Shown here in pieces: positions 42,674 through 50,957 of a stretch of DNA of 64,000 nucleotides. Numbering within the stretch: the first letter of the stretch is position 1; each line of letters opens with the position of its first letter. Below the pieces are notes generated by a model. It made no database searches, was not told the DNA's origin, and saw nothing but the letters and a program-made list of their open reading frames with translations. The DNA is from Bacillus manliponensis (GTDB taxonomy: Bacteria; Bacillota; Bacilli; Bacillales; Bacillaceae_G): NCBI RefSeq assembly GCF_000712595.1, contig NZ_JOTN01000009.1:1-64000 (forward strand), written 5' to 3'. The translations under genes and the position numbers were made by a program.

Positions 42674-44086
42674 ATGAGAAGTAGTGAAGATAAAGCACTT
42701 GAATATGCCATTTCAGAAATAACGGAGATTGCGACAGGTTTTGGTCTTGATTTTTATCCGATGCGTTATGAAGTGTGTCCTGCGGAAATTATTTATACGT
42801 TTGGTGCGTATGGAATGCCGACGCGTTTTTCACATTGGAGCTTCGGAAAACAGTTTTTCAAAATGAAACTGCATTACGACTTAGGGCTAAGTAAAATTTA
42901 TGAGCTTGTAATTAACTCCAATCCTTGTTATGCGTTTTTATTAGATACGAACTCACTCATTCAAAATAAATTGATTGTTGCACACGTACTTGCGCACTGT
43001 GATTTCTTTAAAAATAATGTCCGTTTTTCTAATACGAAGCGCGATATGGTTGAAAGCATGGCGGCAACGGCAGACCGAATTAAAGCGTATGAACATAAAT
43101 ATGGAAAACAAGAAGTGGAGATGTTTTTAGATGCGGTGCTGGCTATTCAAGAACATATTGATCCATCATTAGTTAGACCAAAATTATCATGGGGTATAGA
43201 AGATGAAGAGGAAGAATCAGTGAAGAGAGCTGGCCCATATGACGATTTATGGGGCCTAGATGAGCGCAACAAAAAACGTGAGCTCCCGAATTTAAGAAAG
43301 AAAAAGAAAATCCCGCCGAAACCCGAGAAAGATTTGCTTCTCTTTATTGAGGAATATAGCCGTGAGTTAGAAGACTGGCAGCGCGACATTTTAACGATGA
43401 TGCGTGAAGAGATGCTATATTTTTGGCCGCAGCTTGAAACGAAAATCATGAACGAAGGCTGGGCTTCGTATTGGCACCAACGCATTCTACGCGAAATGGA
43501 TTTAAGCTCAGATGAAGCGATTGAATTCGCGAAGTTAAATGCAGGTGTTGTGCAGCCATCAAAAACGAGTATAAATCCATACTACCTTGGTATTAAAATG
43601 TTTGAAGACATTGAGGAACGCTACAATAATCCGACGGAAGAAATGATACGCCAAGGGGTAAAACCGAACTCGGGAAGAGAGAAAATCTTTGAAGTGCGCG
43701 AAATTGAATGGGACGTATCGTTCCTGCGAAATTACTTAAACAAAGAGCTTGTTATGCGTGAAGATATGTACTTATTCCAGCGCCAAGGGAAAGAATATAA
43801 AGTCATTGATAAAGAGTGGGAAAATGTACGCGATCAGCTTGTAAATATGAGAACAAATGGTGGGTTCCCATACCTCATGGTTGAAGATGGAGATCATTTA
43901 AAAAATGGAGAACTATATATTAAACATTATTATGAAGATATTGAACTTGATTTAAAATATTTAGAGAAAGTTCTTCCGTACATTCATCAATTGTGGGGAA
44001 GAACGGTGCACATGGAGTCTATTGTGGAGAAGAAGAAAGTTGTGTTTTCTTACGATGGGAAGATGGTGCATCGTAAGTATGTGTGA
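42674..44086 (+). CDS. spoVR: Stage V sporulation protein R
   Basis: A 470-residue SpoVR protein, involved in spore cortex formation in Bacillus, of unclear biochemistry. Conserved sequence: [32 protein letters not shown] near residue 27, [12 protein letters not shown] near residue 100, and [15 protein letters not shown] near residue 258. Start after AAGGAGGGAACAAG. It borders the accessory block, which has a duplicate scrap of this gene at its other end. Codon use is more GC-rich than in the block. Terminator follows. Confidence 0.95.
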   Translation: MRSSEDKALEYAISEITEIATGFGLDFYPMRYEVCPAEIIYTFGAYGMPTRFSHWSFGKQFFKMKLHYDLGLSKIYELVINSNPCYAFLLDTNSLIQNKLIVAHVLAHCDFFKNNVRFSNTKRDMVESMAATADRIKAYEHKYGKQEVEMFLDAVLAIQEHIDPSLVRPKLSWGIEDEEEESVKRAGPYDDLWGLDERNKKRELPNLRKKKKIPPKPEKDLLLFIEEYSRELEDWQRDILTMMREEMLYFWPQLETKIMNEGWASYWHQRILREMDLSSDEAIEFAKLNAGVVQPSKTSINPYYLGIKMFEDIEERYNNPTEEMIRQGVKPNSGREKIFEVREIEWDVSFLRNYLNKELVMREDMYLFQRQGKEYKVIDKEWENVRDQLVNMRTNGGFPYLMVEDGDHLKNGELYIKHYYEDIELDLKYLEKVLPYIHQLWGRTVHMESIVEKKKVVFSYDGKMVHRKYV

Positions 44087-44113
44087 AAGCCGCTGGGAGC
44101 AGCGGTTTTTTTG
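44086..44113 (+). terminator. Terminator of spoVR
   Basis: AAGCCGCTG pairs with CAGCGGTT, followed by seven T. Confidence 0.9.
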
Positions 44114-44265
44114 TTTGTGCAGGAGGGATTTTATAATATATAAATGGTTTTTTAAAAGTGAAAATGCAGGATTTACGGTATTGCAATGGGAAATAAGATT
44201 GGGTGTAGTTTCCAAAAAAATGATGTAAGTTAAAAATTGTTAAAGGGAGGAATTCATCAAATACT

Positions 44266-45129
44266 ATGACCACTATTACAATGAAAAAAATGACAACCGC
44301 TATTATCCAGCTTTTACTCGCAATCGCTGGCATCCTTTGCTTAAGTTCACTACCAAGCTTATTCAAAGGAATGAAAGTTGATATAGAAGGATATTTTACT
44401 TCGCTTCTTGAGTTAGTTGGAAATGTGTTGAATATCGCAAACATTACATATGGACAAAATCGACCGCTGTTTCCAGAGGTGTTTCGCTTTTATTGGGAGT
44501 CGCTGTCGTTATTTATGCTTGCGTTACTCTTATCTACAGTTTGTGCACTCGTTTTAACTTATATCATTGTGTATTTCTTCCGTAATCATTTAAAAAGAAT
44601 GAAGTTTTTTCTCGTTCTTTTTGAATCCATCCCAGATTTATTCATCATCATGTGTTTTCAAATTTTTGTTGTTGCACTATTTCAAGCAACGGGTATTGTC
44701 GTCTTTAACATTGCGACAACGATGCATCAAAAATCAATGCTTATGCCGATTCTTTGTTTAAGTATTCCACCAACTATTATGTTAACTCGTATTTTTTTAG
44801 TACAAGTAGAAGCGGAATTAAGCAAAGATTATGTCGCATATGCGCGTGCAAAAGGATTGAGTTTCTATCACATTTTTACGCGCCACATATTAGGTAACGT
44901 GTTATTTACGATGTTTCATTATTCGAAAACAATCGTTTGGTTTATGTTCTCAAATTTACTAATGATTGAGTACTTGTTTAACGTCCCTGGTATTGTTTAT
45001 TTCATTTTTAAATACCCATTCCCAGAAGTGTTTGTTGTTGTGCTGTTACTCCTTTATGTTCCATTTTTCATTCTTTACAAGGCATATGATATTTTTGTTC
45101 CTTCTGTTATGAAAGGGGAGGGGGTATAA
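44266..45129 (+). CDS. ABC permease, OppB-like (orphan pair, first)
   Basis: A 287-residue membrane protein with about six helices. The binding-protein-dependent permease loop is seen as AELSKDYVAYARAKGLSFYHIFTRHILGNV (about residues 183-212). Shorter than typical OppB, since part of the N-terminal region is absent. The ribosome site GGGAGG is 13-15 bases ahead of this ATG, which is rather far; ATG at 44281 is alternative. Next gene starts 2 bases after the stop. No ATPase or binding protein is near, so it must share them with another system. Substrate probably peptide or metal complex. Confidence 0.82.
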   Translation: MTTITMKKMTTAIIQLLLAIAGILCLSSLPSLFKGMKVDIEGYFTSLLELVGNVLNIANITYGQNRPLFPEVFRFYWESLSLFMLALLLSTVCALVLTYIIVYFFRNHLKRMKFFLVLFESIPDLFIIMCFQIFVVALFQATGIVVFNIATTMHQKSMLMPILCLSIPPTIMLTRIFLVQVEAELSKDYVAYARAKGLSFYHIFTRHILGNVLFTMFHYSKTIVWFMFSNLLMIEYLFNVPGIVYFIFKYPFPEVFVVVLLLLYVPFFILYKAYDIFVPSVMKGEGV

Positions 45130-45131
45130 AG

Positions 45132-46118
45132 ATGATAAAATATGTAATAAAGGAGAAGACATTTCTAATTGGCTTTTCGTTTATTTTCGTATTACTTGCA
45201 GCGAGTATTGGCAATACGTTGTTTAACGACGGAAAGATTCGGCAAGTTCCAATTATGTATCAAGACGGGGAAGTAGTAGGAGCGCCGCCTTTTCCGCCAT
45301 CTTTTCAGTTTTTACTTGGTACAGACGAGGCAGGATACGATTTACTTCACGTTATTGTGCAAGGGGCAAAGTTTACAATTGGTTTATCAGCGTGCATTGC
45401 AATCAAGCAAGTTGTATGTGCTGTTGTAGTTGGTGTGGGCATTGGTACATTTTTGAAACGATGGAGCAGTAAGCTTGAATCGTTTTTTGATAGCTTTACA
45501 ATTGTTCCACTTACGATTATTGCTTATTTCTTATTAATAAATGTATTAACGATGCCGATGAAAGGGTTTCAGCAACCATTTTACCAGCGTGCTTTATTTG
45601 AAATGTTCATTCTTACAATTTTGGCGGTTCCGACGACAGCATTTTATGTAGTCAATGAGGTGAAGAAATTATTTACGAAAGAATTTGTGGAAGCAGCTTC
45701 TGTTCTAGGCGGATCGAAGTTACATCTTGTACGGAAACATATTTTTCCGTATCTTCTTCCGTCACTGCTTATTTTACTTGTGCAGCAATTTAATAAAGTG
45801 CTTCTTGTGCTGGCACATCTTGGCGTACTAAAGATGTTCTTTGGCGGGACGGTTATCGATTATAGTCCGCAGCAAGAACCGCCAAAGACGTTATCATTTG
45901 AATGGTCTGGATTGATTGGTGATAAGTTCAGTATGATTTTCATTCATCCGTGGATTGCGCTCGTTCCGATTGTTTTCTTTTCGCTTACTGTTATTGCGGC
46001 TAATTTAGTGTTAATGGGATTACAAAATGCGATGGAGAAGGTGGAAAGCAAAGTCGCAGATGGGAAAGAAGAGTCACATGATATTGATGCGAAACAAAAT
46101 ACTACGATTGCCCAATAG
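45132..46118 (+). CDS. ABC permease, OppC-like (orphan pair, second)
   Basis: A 328-residue membrane protein. An OppC-type N-terminal helix, then PFPPSFQFLLGTDEAGYDLLHVIVQGAKFTIGLS (the GTDxxGRD-like motif of OppC/DppC), and the permease loop FVEAASVLGGSKLHLVRKHIFPYLLP (about residues 182-210) are clear. Unusually, a 40-residue loop follows the loop region (GGTVIDYSPQQEPPKTLSFEWSG). It pairs with the preceding permease. A terminator follows. Confidence 0.85.
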   Translation: MIKYVIKEKTFLIGFSFIFVLLAASIGNTLFNDGKIRQVPIMYQDGEVVGAPPFPPSFQFLLGTDEAGYDLLHVIVQGAKFTIGLSACIAIKQVVCAVVVGVGIGTFLKRWSSKLESFFDSFTIVPLTIIAYFLLINVLTMPMKGFQQPFYQRALFEMFILTILAVPTTAFYVVNEVKKLFTKEFVEAASVLGGSKLHLVRKHIFPYLLPSLLILLVQQFNKVLLVLAHLGVLKMFFGGTVIDYSPQQEPPKTLSFEWSGLIGDKFSMIFIHPWIALVPIVFFSLTVIAANLVLMGLQNAMEKVESKVADGKEESHDIDAKQNTTIAQ

Positions 46119-46143
46119 GGTATTGCTTCAAATTTAAGAACGC

Positions 46144-46184
46144 CGTAAAAGAGGGGAGTAAAATAATTCTCTTCTCTTTTTTAC
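46144..46184 (+). terminator. Terminator of the permease pair
   Basis: GTAAAAGAG.GGA pairs with TC.CTCTTTTTTAC, then a T-rich end. Confidence 0.7.
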
Positions 46185-46193
46185 GTTCCGTAT

Positions 46194-46209
46194 ATACATG
46201 TATGGGTAT
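46194..46209. promoter_or_regulatory. CstR-type operator-like site 0
   Basis: Read on the minus strand it is ATACCCATACATGTAT, one base different from the site at 49568 and two from that at 46726. It lies 120 bases ahead of the main cstR promoter. Confidence 0.5.
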
Positions 46210-46314
46210 AGGTAATCTGTTTTTACGGGTAATAAGATTGCTGTAGATGATAGATTTAAGCTGTACGTAACGGCGAATGTCCGAAGCCAAATTGAAAAAC
46301 AGAGGGTTTACAGA

Positions 46315-46330
46315 ATACCACAAGGGGTAT
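46315..46330. promoter_or_regulatory. CstR-type operator 1, in the cstR promoter
   Basis: ATACC-ACAAGG-GGTAT, a perfect ATACC/GGTAT palindrome with 6-base centre. It overlaps TATAAT (46328-46333) with TTTACA (46307-46312) upstream, so binding would block the promoter (autoregulation). Confidence 0.7.
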
Positions 46331-46417
46331 AATATAAAGGTGTAAGTGAAAGAAAACATTCAATTATAATTAAATAAATATTGTTTTAAAAAAGAAGTAT
46401 ACGGAGGTGAACGTATA

Positions 46418-46681
46418 TTGGAATATAATCAAGATATGAAAAACCGTTTAAAACGTATAGAAGGTCAAGTTCGTGGTGTGCTTCGTATGATGGAAGAGGG
46501 AAAAGACTGTAAAGAAGTAATTACGCAGTTAACTGCATCACGCTCAGCGCTTGATCGTACAATTGGTTTAATTGTTGGGACGAATTTAGAGCACTGTCTT
46601 CGCGAACAGTTCGAAAAGGGCGATATGTCCAATGAAGATGTGATTAAAGAAGCGGTACAGTTACTTGTGAAGAGTAGATAA
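46418..46681 (+). CDS. cstR: CstR-type persulfide-sensing repressor (CsoR/RcnR family)
   Basis: An 87-residue all-helical repressor of the CsoR family. Cys at about residue 31 (GKDCKEVITQL) and residue 60 (EHCLREQ) match the two redox cysteines of CstR, while the third copper ligand pattern of CsoR is absent. CstR lets go of DNA when persulfides link its cysteines. The start is TTG at 46418 after CGGAGGTGAAC; ATG at 46436 is an alternative. ATACC-N6-GGTAT operators lie in its own promoter and in front of the sulfur genes that follow. Confidence 0.85.
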   Translation: MEYNQDMKNRLKRIEGQVRGVLRMMEEGKDCKEVITQLTASRSALDRTIGLIVGTNLEHCLREQFEKGDMSNEDVIKEAVQLLVKSR

Positions 46682-46710
46682 TCTGTCAATCATATGTATT
46701 GACAGATTTT
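46680..46710 (+). terminator. Terminator of cstR
   Basis: AATCTGTCAAT pairs with ATTGACAGATT, followed by TT. Confidence 0.8.
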
Positions 46711-46725
46711 AAAAACAAAGTTAAT

Positions 46726-46741
46726 ATACCCATACAGGTAT
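46726..46741. promoter_or_regulatory. CstR-type operator 2, ahead of the sulfur genes
   Basis: ATACC-CATACA-GGTAT. It lies 28 bases ahead of the ATG at 46769, after the cstR terminator, and marks a second promoter. Confidence 0.7.
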
Positions 46742-46768
46742 AAGTATGTTAAGTGAGGGGGAAGAAAG

Positions 46769-47338
46769 ATGACAATAAAAGTAGATTTGACTTTAGATTG
46801 TAAAGGGTTAGCATGTCCAATGCCAATTGTTCGCACGAAAAAGGCAATCGACGCATTACAAGCTGGGCAAGTAGTGGAAGTGGAAGCAACAGATAAAGGA
46901 TCATTAGCTGATATTCAAAGCTGGGCTAAAAATGTTGGTCATCAATATTTAGGTTCAAAAGAAGAAGACAATGTATTTAAGCATTACGTCCGAAAAGCGA
47001 GTGAGGTTGAAGTAAAAGAAGCAATTTCATATCCATATATAGTGACAAATGAAGAGTTAAAAGTAGCATTAGCGTCAGGTGAAAATTATATATTGTTAGA
47101 TGTACGTGAGCCAGCAGAATTTATTTTTGGTCATATACCATCAGCAGTTTCGATTCCGTTAGGTGAATTAGAAGAACGATATGGTGAGCTAGATCAAATG
47201 AAATCCATTTATGTTATTTGTCGCACTGGTAGCCGTAGTGATTTAGCATGTCAATCACTAGAAAAACATGGTTTTTCTCATGTGAAAAATGTATTACCGG
47301 GCATGTCTGAATGGAAAGGTGCTATTGAAAAGAATTAA
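46769..47338 (+). CDS. TusA-rhodanese fusion protein
   Basis: A 189-residue cytoplasmic protein of sulfane-sulfur transfer. Residues 1-75 are TusA-like with the sulfur-carrying Cys in LACPMPIVRTKKA (about residue 16). Residues 90-189 are a rhodanese with active Cys in VICRTGSRSD (about residue 150). Similar fusions (CstA) occur in the S. aureus cst operon, controlled by CstR. A CstR-type operator lies upstream. Persulfide detoxification partner of the next gene. Confidence 0.88.
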   Translation: MTIKVDLTLDCKGLACPMPIVRTKKAIDALQAGQVVEVEATDKGSLADIQSWAKNVGHQYLGSKEEDNVFKHYVRKASEVEVKEAISYPYIVTNEELKVALASGENYILLDVREPAEFIFGHIPSAVSIPLGELEERYGELDQMKSIYVICRTGSRSDLACQSLEKHGFSHVKNVLPGMSEWKGAIEKN

Positions 47339-47356
47339 AAAATTTTACGATGAGAT

Positions 47357-47372
47357 ATACCGTAGGGGGTAA
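47357..47372. promoter_or_regulatory. CstR-type operator-like site 3
   Basis: ATACC-GTAGGG-GGTAA, one base off the palindrome. It also contains the ribosome site of the gene at 47378, so part of the match is forced; weak candidate. Confidence 0.35.
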
Positions 47373-47377
47373 GGTAA

Positions 47378-48508
47378 ATGAACGTTGTAGGATTACAAGC
47401 GAAAGAAATCGCAGAGAAAGCTTTATTTGGAGAATTGTTTATTTTAGATGTTCGTAACGAAGCAGATTATAACGATTGGAAAATTGAAGGAAAGGATGTT
47501 TCATCCTTTAATAAGCCGTACTTTGATTTATTAGAAGGTGTGGAAGATATTATTGATGAGCTTCCTAAAGATAAAGAAATTGTTGTTGTTTGTGCAAAAG
47601 AAGGTTCATCTATCTTTGTTGCTGAGCAGTTGAAAGAAGCGGGCACCAAACATGTTACTTATTTAGTAGGTGGGATGAAAGCGTGGAGTGAATATGTGAA
47701 GCCAATTTTTGTAGGACAGTTACAAGATGGCGGCAGCATGTATCAGTTTAACCGCGTTGGAAAAGGTTGTTTATCTTACATGGTTGTATCAAATGGGGAA
47801 GCAGCTGTTATTGATGCAGTGCGTACAACAGAAGTATATGAACAATTTGCGAAAGAACAAGGCGTTACGATTACAAATGTGTTAGATACGCATTTACATG
47901 CTGATCATATTTCAGGTGGTCGTAAGCTAGCAGAAAAAACAAACGGAACGTATTGGTTACCACCAAAAGATGCAGAGGAAGTGGTGTTTACGTATGAACC
48001 ACTTGTCGATGGAACAGTCATTACAGTTGGAACAACAAAAATTGAAATGCAAGCCATTTATTCACCAGGGCACACAATTGGAAGTACGTCATTTGTTGTT
48101 GATGATACGTATCTTCTATCAGGAGACATTTTATTTGTTGATTCCATCGGTCGCCCAGACCTTGCTGGGAAAGCGGAAGATTGGGTAAGTGATTTACGAG
48201 GTACGTTATATAGCCGTTATAAAGATTTATCAAAAACGTTAACAGTTTTGCCAGCTCATTATTCAAAAGTGAGTGAGTTAGATGAACACGGTGCAGTTCG
48301 TGCAACATTAAAGCAATTATTTAAAGAAAACGCAGGGTTAAATATTGAGGATGAAGCACAGTTCCGCAAAGTCGTAACGGAAAACTTACCACCTCAGCCA
48401 AATGCATATGAAGAAATTCGTCAAGTGAACATGGGGAAGATCGTTCCGAACGAAGAGGAACAACGCGAAATGGAAATTGGTCCAAACCGCTGTGCAGTTC
48501 ATGATTAA
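47378..48508 (+). CDS. Rhodanese-persulfide dioxygenase (CstB/ETHE1-like)
   Basis: A 376-residue protein. Residues 1-105 are a rhodanese-like domain with Cys in [10 protein letters not shown] (about residue 71). Residues 120-330 are a metallo-beta-lactamase fold with the iron site [11 protein letters not shown] (about residue 172), SPGHTIGS and [13 protein letters not shown], as in ETHE1-type persulfide dioxygenases that turn persulfide into sulfite. In S. aureus CstB the rhodanese part is C-terminal; here it is N-terminal. A Cys-containing tail (NRCAVHD) closes the protein. Start after GGGGGTAAGG. Confidence 0.88.
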   Translation: MNVVGLQAKEIAEKALFGELFILDVRNEADYNDWKIEGKDVSSFNKPYFDLLEGVEDIIDELPKDKEIVVVCAKEGSSIFVAEQLKEAGTKHVTYLVGGMKAWSEYVKPIFVGQLQDGGSMYQFNRVGKGCLSYMVVSNGEAAVIDAVRTTEVYEQFAKEQGVTITNVLDTHLHADHISGGRKLAEKTNGTYWLPPKDAEEVVFTYEPLVDGTVITVGTTKIEMQAIYSPGHTIGSTSFVVDDTYLLSGDILFVDSIGRPDLAGKAEDWVSDLRGTLYSRYKDLSKTLTVLPAHYSKVSELDEHGAVRATLKQLFKENAGLNIEDEAQFRKVVTENLPPQPNAYEEIRQVNMGKIVPNEEEQREMEIGPNRCAVHD

Positions 48509-48532
48509 TAAAGTGAAACTTCACTTAGTGAG
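48508..48532 (-). repeat. Solo bcr1 end
   Basis: ATAAAGTGAAACTTCACTTAG matches the reverse complement of the bcr1 3' end (35443-35463) at 20 of 21 bases, but no other part of bcr1 follows. It begins at the stop codon of the dioxygenase gene. It is a remnant or a partial insertion. Confidence 0.6.
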
Positions 48533-48573
48533 AGTCTTATAGAAAAAATACAAACAACCTGGAGGGTACAAAA

Positions 48574-48801
48574 ATGAACGTGAAACAAGTATTAGATGTA
48601 AAAGGATTAGCATGTCCAATGCCGATTGTAAAAACGAAAAAAGCGATGGATGCTTTACAGTCAGGAGAAGTGTTAGAAGTGCATTTAACAGATAAAGGTG
48701 CGCTAAAAGATATTCCGGCATGGGCAAAAACAGGTGGTCATGAAGTATTGCAGAACAGAGAGGAAAATGGTGTATTACAGTTTTGGATTCAAAAGGCATA
48801 A
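48574..48801 (+). CDS. TusA-family sulfur carrier
   Basis: A 75-residue sulfur-carrier protein. The Cys of LACPMPIVKTKKA (about residue 13) holds the persulfide. It is closely similar to the TusA part of the fusion protein at 46769 (same LACPMPIV, similar LTDKGALKDIPAWAKTGGH), so a duplicate of it. Start after CTGGAGGG. Terminator follows. Confidence 0.92.
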   Translation: MNVKQVLDVKGLACPMPIVKTKKAMDALQSGEVLEVHLTDKGALKDIPAWAKTGGHEVLQNREENGVLQFWIQKA

Positions 48802-48810
48802 AACATATAT

Positions 48811-48846
48811 AGGCCTGGTCTATGAATGATAGAACAGGCCTTTTTT
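48811..48846 (+). terminator. Terminator inside the sulfur cluster
   Basis: AGGCCTG.TCTAT pairs with ATAGA.CAGGCCT, followed by six T. Expression of the following genes may depend on read-through or on a further promoter. Confidence 0.85.
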
Positions 48847-48872
48847 CAAAGATGCGGATGGAGGTATAAGAA

Positions 48873-49235
48873 GTGAGTGAAATCTTCAATATTGTAATCA
48901 TTGCACTAATCGTTTTATTTTTCGCTTCGCGCTTTTTACCAGTGAAAGGCGTAAGAAATATAAGTACAAAACAATTGAAAACGATGATGGAACAAAAGAG
49001 TGCACAGTTTGTTGATGTGCGAACGCCCGGTGAGTTTCGTGACAATCACATTCGAGGATTTCAGAACATCCCGTTACATGAACTTGGGCAAAAAGCAAAT
49101 ACGTTAGATAAAAATAAAGAAGTCATTGTTATTTGCCAAAGTGGAATGAGAAGTAAACAAGCAGCAAAAGTACTTAAGAAATTAAGGTTTACAAAGATTA
49201 CAAATGTATCTGGCGGCATGAATATGTGGAATTAA
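48873..49235 (+). CDS. Membrane-anchored rhodanese
   Basis: A 120-residue rhodanese with an N-terminal membrane helix (about residues 4-22, IFNIVIIALIVLFFASRFL). The active loop has Cys in VICQSGMRSKQA (about residue 90) and the usual FVDVRTPGEF start. It could bring sulfur transfer to the membrane. Start at 48873 is GTG after TGGAGG. The next rhodanese is 15 bases away. Confidence 0.88.
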   Translation: MSEIFNIVIIALIVLFFASRFLPVKGVRNISTKQLKTMMEQKSAQFVDVRTPGEFRDNHIRGFQNIPLHELGQKANTLDKNKEVIVICQSGMRSKQAAKVLKKLRFTKITNVSGGMNMWN

Positions 49236-49250
49236 GGAGGGGATAGGAAG

Positions 49251-49547
49251 ATGAGAGAGATGGAAGTAAAACAATTAGAACAAAAATTGTTACATGGTGA
49301 ACCGGTAAATATGATTGATGTTCGTGAAGTGAAAGAAGTAGCGGAAGGGAAAATCCCTGGGGTAATGAATATTCCGCTTGGATTATTACAATTTCGTATA
49401 CATGAGTTAGATAAAGAAAAAGAGTACATTATCATTTGTCGTTCGGGCGGGAGAAGTGCAAAAGCGACTCAGTTTTTAGAAGAGCACGGTTATAAAGCCA
49501 TCAATATGAATGGTGGTATGTTAGCTTGGAAAGGTGAAACAGAGTAG
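49251..49547 (+). CDS. Rhodanese-domain protein
   Basis: A 98-residue single-domain rhodanese, cytoplasmic. Active loop IICRSGGRSAKA with Cys near residue 63, MIDVREVKEVAEG at the front. Start after GGAGGGGATAGGAAG. Fourth rhodanese domain in this cluster, counting fusions. Confidence 0.92.
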   Translation: MREMEVKQLEQKLLHGEPVNMIDVREVKEVAEGKIPGVMNIPLGLLQFRIHELDKEKEYIIICRSGGRSAKATQFLEEHGYKAINMNGGMLAWKGETE

Positions 49548-49567
49548 CGTTTTTCACACGAGTTTAT

Positions 49568-49583
49568 ATACCCATACACGTAT
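49568..49583. promoter_or_regulatory. CstR-type operator 4
   Basis: ATACC-CATACA-CGTAT. It lies ahead of the DsrE-like gene and differs from operator 2 at one base. It marks a third regulated promoter in the cluster. Confidence 0.65.
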
Positions 49584-49604
49584 GAGTAAACAGGAGGATT
49601 CAAC

Positions 49605-50084
49605 ATGGAACAAAAGAAGAAAACAACAATTGTCTTATTTAGCGGAGATTATGATAAAGCGATGGCGGCTTATATTATAGCGAACGGTGCGGCTGCGTAT
49701 GATCACGAAGTAACGATTTTTCACACATTTTGGGGATTAAATGCACTTCGTAAAGATGAGCATGTACCAGTGAAGAAAAACTTTTTAGAAAAAATGTTTG
49801 GAAAGATGATGCCGCGCGGTGCGGATAAAATGGGTCTCTCAAACATGAACTTTGCGGGAATGGGACCGAAAATGATTAAACACATTATGAAAGAGCATAA
49901 TGCGATGCCACTGCCAGATTTAATCGAGATGGCAAAAGAACAAGATGTAAAGCTTGTTGCATGCCAAATGACAGTGGATTTACTTGGATTAAAAGAAGAA
50001 GAGATTATGGAGGGCGTAGATTTTGCTGGTGTCGCAGCGTATTTAGCTGATGCTTCTGAAGGAAATGTAAATTTATTTATTTAA
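49605..50084 (+). CDS. DsrE/DsrF/DrsH-like protein
   Basis: A 159-residue protein of the DsrE superfamily. The opening KKTTIVLFSGDYDKAMAAYIIANGAAAYDHEVTIFHTFWGLNAL and the Met-rich middle are typical. The Cys in LVACQMTVDLLGL (about residue 126) is the likely sulfur-carrying residue. Probably passes sulfur between TusA and rhodaneses. Start after AGGAGGATTCAAC. Confidence 0.9.
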   Translation: MEQKKKTTIVLFSGDYDKAMAAYIIANGAAAYDHEVTIFHTFWGLNALRKDEHVPVKKNFLEKMFGKMMPRGADKMGLSNMNFAGMGPKMIKHIMKEHNAMPLPDLIEMAKEQDVKLVACQMTVDLLGLKEEEIMEGVDFAGVAAYLADASEGNVNLFI

Positions 50085-50089
50085 TAGGT

Positions 50090-50125
50090 ATCCCCCCATG
50101 TTTTAAGTTGGGGGATTACTCTTTT
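50090..50125 (+). terminator. Short hairpin before the TSUP gene
   Basis: ATCCCCC pairs with GGGGGAT (50110-50116), followed by ACTCTTTTTT. Possible weak terminator or processing site ahead of the exporter. Confidence 0.5.
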
Positions 50126-50144
50126 TTGGAGAGGTGCAGCATAT

Positions 50145-50915
50145 ATGAGTTTTAGCTTTATCATCCTTTTATTTATCATTGGTTTTATCGGATCGTTCAT
50201 TTCAGGGATGGTTGGAATTGGCGGAGCGATTATTAACTATCCAATGATTCTTTATATACCAGCACTTTTTGGGTTTGCGAGCTATACAGCTCATGAAGTA
50301 AGCGGGATTACAGCTGTGCAAGTGTTTTTTGCAACGCTTGCTGGAGTGTGGGCATATAGGAAGAGTGGATACATTGAGAAAATACTTGTGTTATATATGG
50401 GCGTTAGCATTTTAAGTGGAAGCTTTGCAGGGAGTTTAAGTTCTACATTGTTAAATGAAAATGAAGTAAATGCTGTGTACGGAGTAATTGCTACAATTGC
50501 AGCAATTATGATGTTTGTGCCAAAGAAAGAGACGCTAACGAAAGAGCTCACCTATAACAAATGGGTAGCAAGTGTACTCGCGTTTATCGTTGGATTCGCT
50601 TCTGGAATTGTAGGAGCAGGCGGTGCATTCTTACTTGTTCCAATTATGCTTGTTGTTTTAAAGCTCCCAGTTCGAGTGACCATTGCAACGTCATTAACAG
50701 TTACATTTATTTCATCGATTGGAATTACCATTGGGAAGGTGACAGCAGGGCAAGTGCTATTTGGTCCTTCTATCATCGTTGCACTTGCAAGTATACTTGC
50801 TTCACCTCTTGGAGCACGGGTAGGGAAAAAGATGAGTCAAAGTTTACTGAGATGGATATTAGCACTACTAATTGTAGCCACGTCGATAAAAATATGGATA
50901 GATATGTTACATTGA
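50145..50915 (+). CDS. TSUP-family sulfite/sulfur exporter (TauE/SafE)
   Basis: A 256-residue membrane protein with seven to eight helices. TSUP repeats: [24 protein letters not shown] near the start and [21 protein letters not shown] in the second half. In cst-type clusters this exporter is thought to remove sulfite or related anions produced by persulfide oxidation. Start after GGAGAGGTGCAGCAT. Last gene of the sulfur block. Confidence 0.9.
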   Translation: MSFSFIILLFIIGFIGSFISGMVGIGGAIINYPMILYIPALFGFASYTAHEVSGITAVQVFFATLAGVWAYRKSGYIEKILVLYMGVSILSGSFAGSLSSTLLNENEVNAVYGVIATIAAIMMFVPKKETLTKELTYNKWVASVLAFIVGFASGIVGAGGAFLLVPIMLVVLKLPVRVTIATSLTVTFISSIGITIGKVTAGQVLFGPSIIVALASILASPLGARVGKKMSQSLLRWILALLIVATSIKIWIDMLH

Positions 50916-50917
50916 TA

Positions 50918-50957
50918 TAAAAAACAAAGCCGTTTAACGTTCAACGGCTTTGTTTTT
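50918..50957. terminator. Bidirectional terminator, overlaps the LCP gene end
   Basis: AACAAAGCCGTTTAACG pairs with CGTT.AACGGCTTTGTT; T on both sides. The last codons of the LCP gene (to 50934) lie inside it. Confidence 0.8.
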
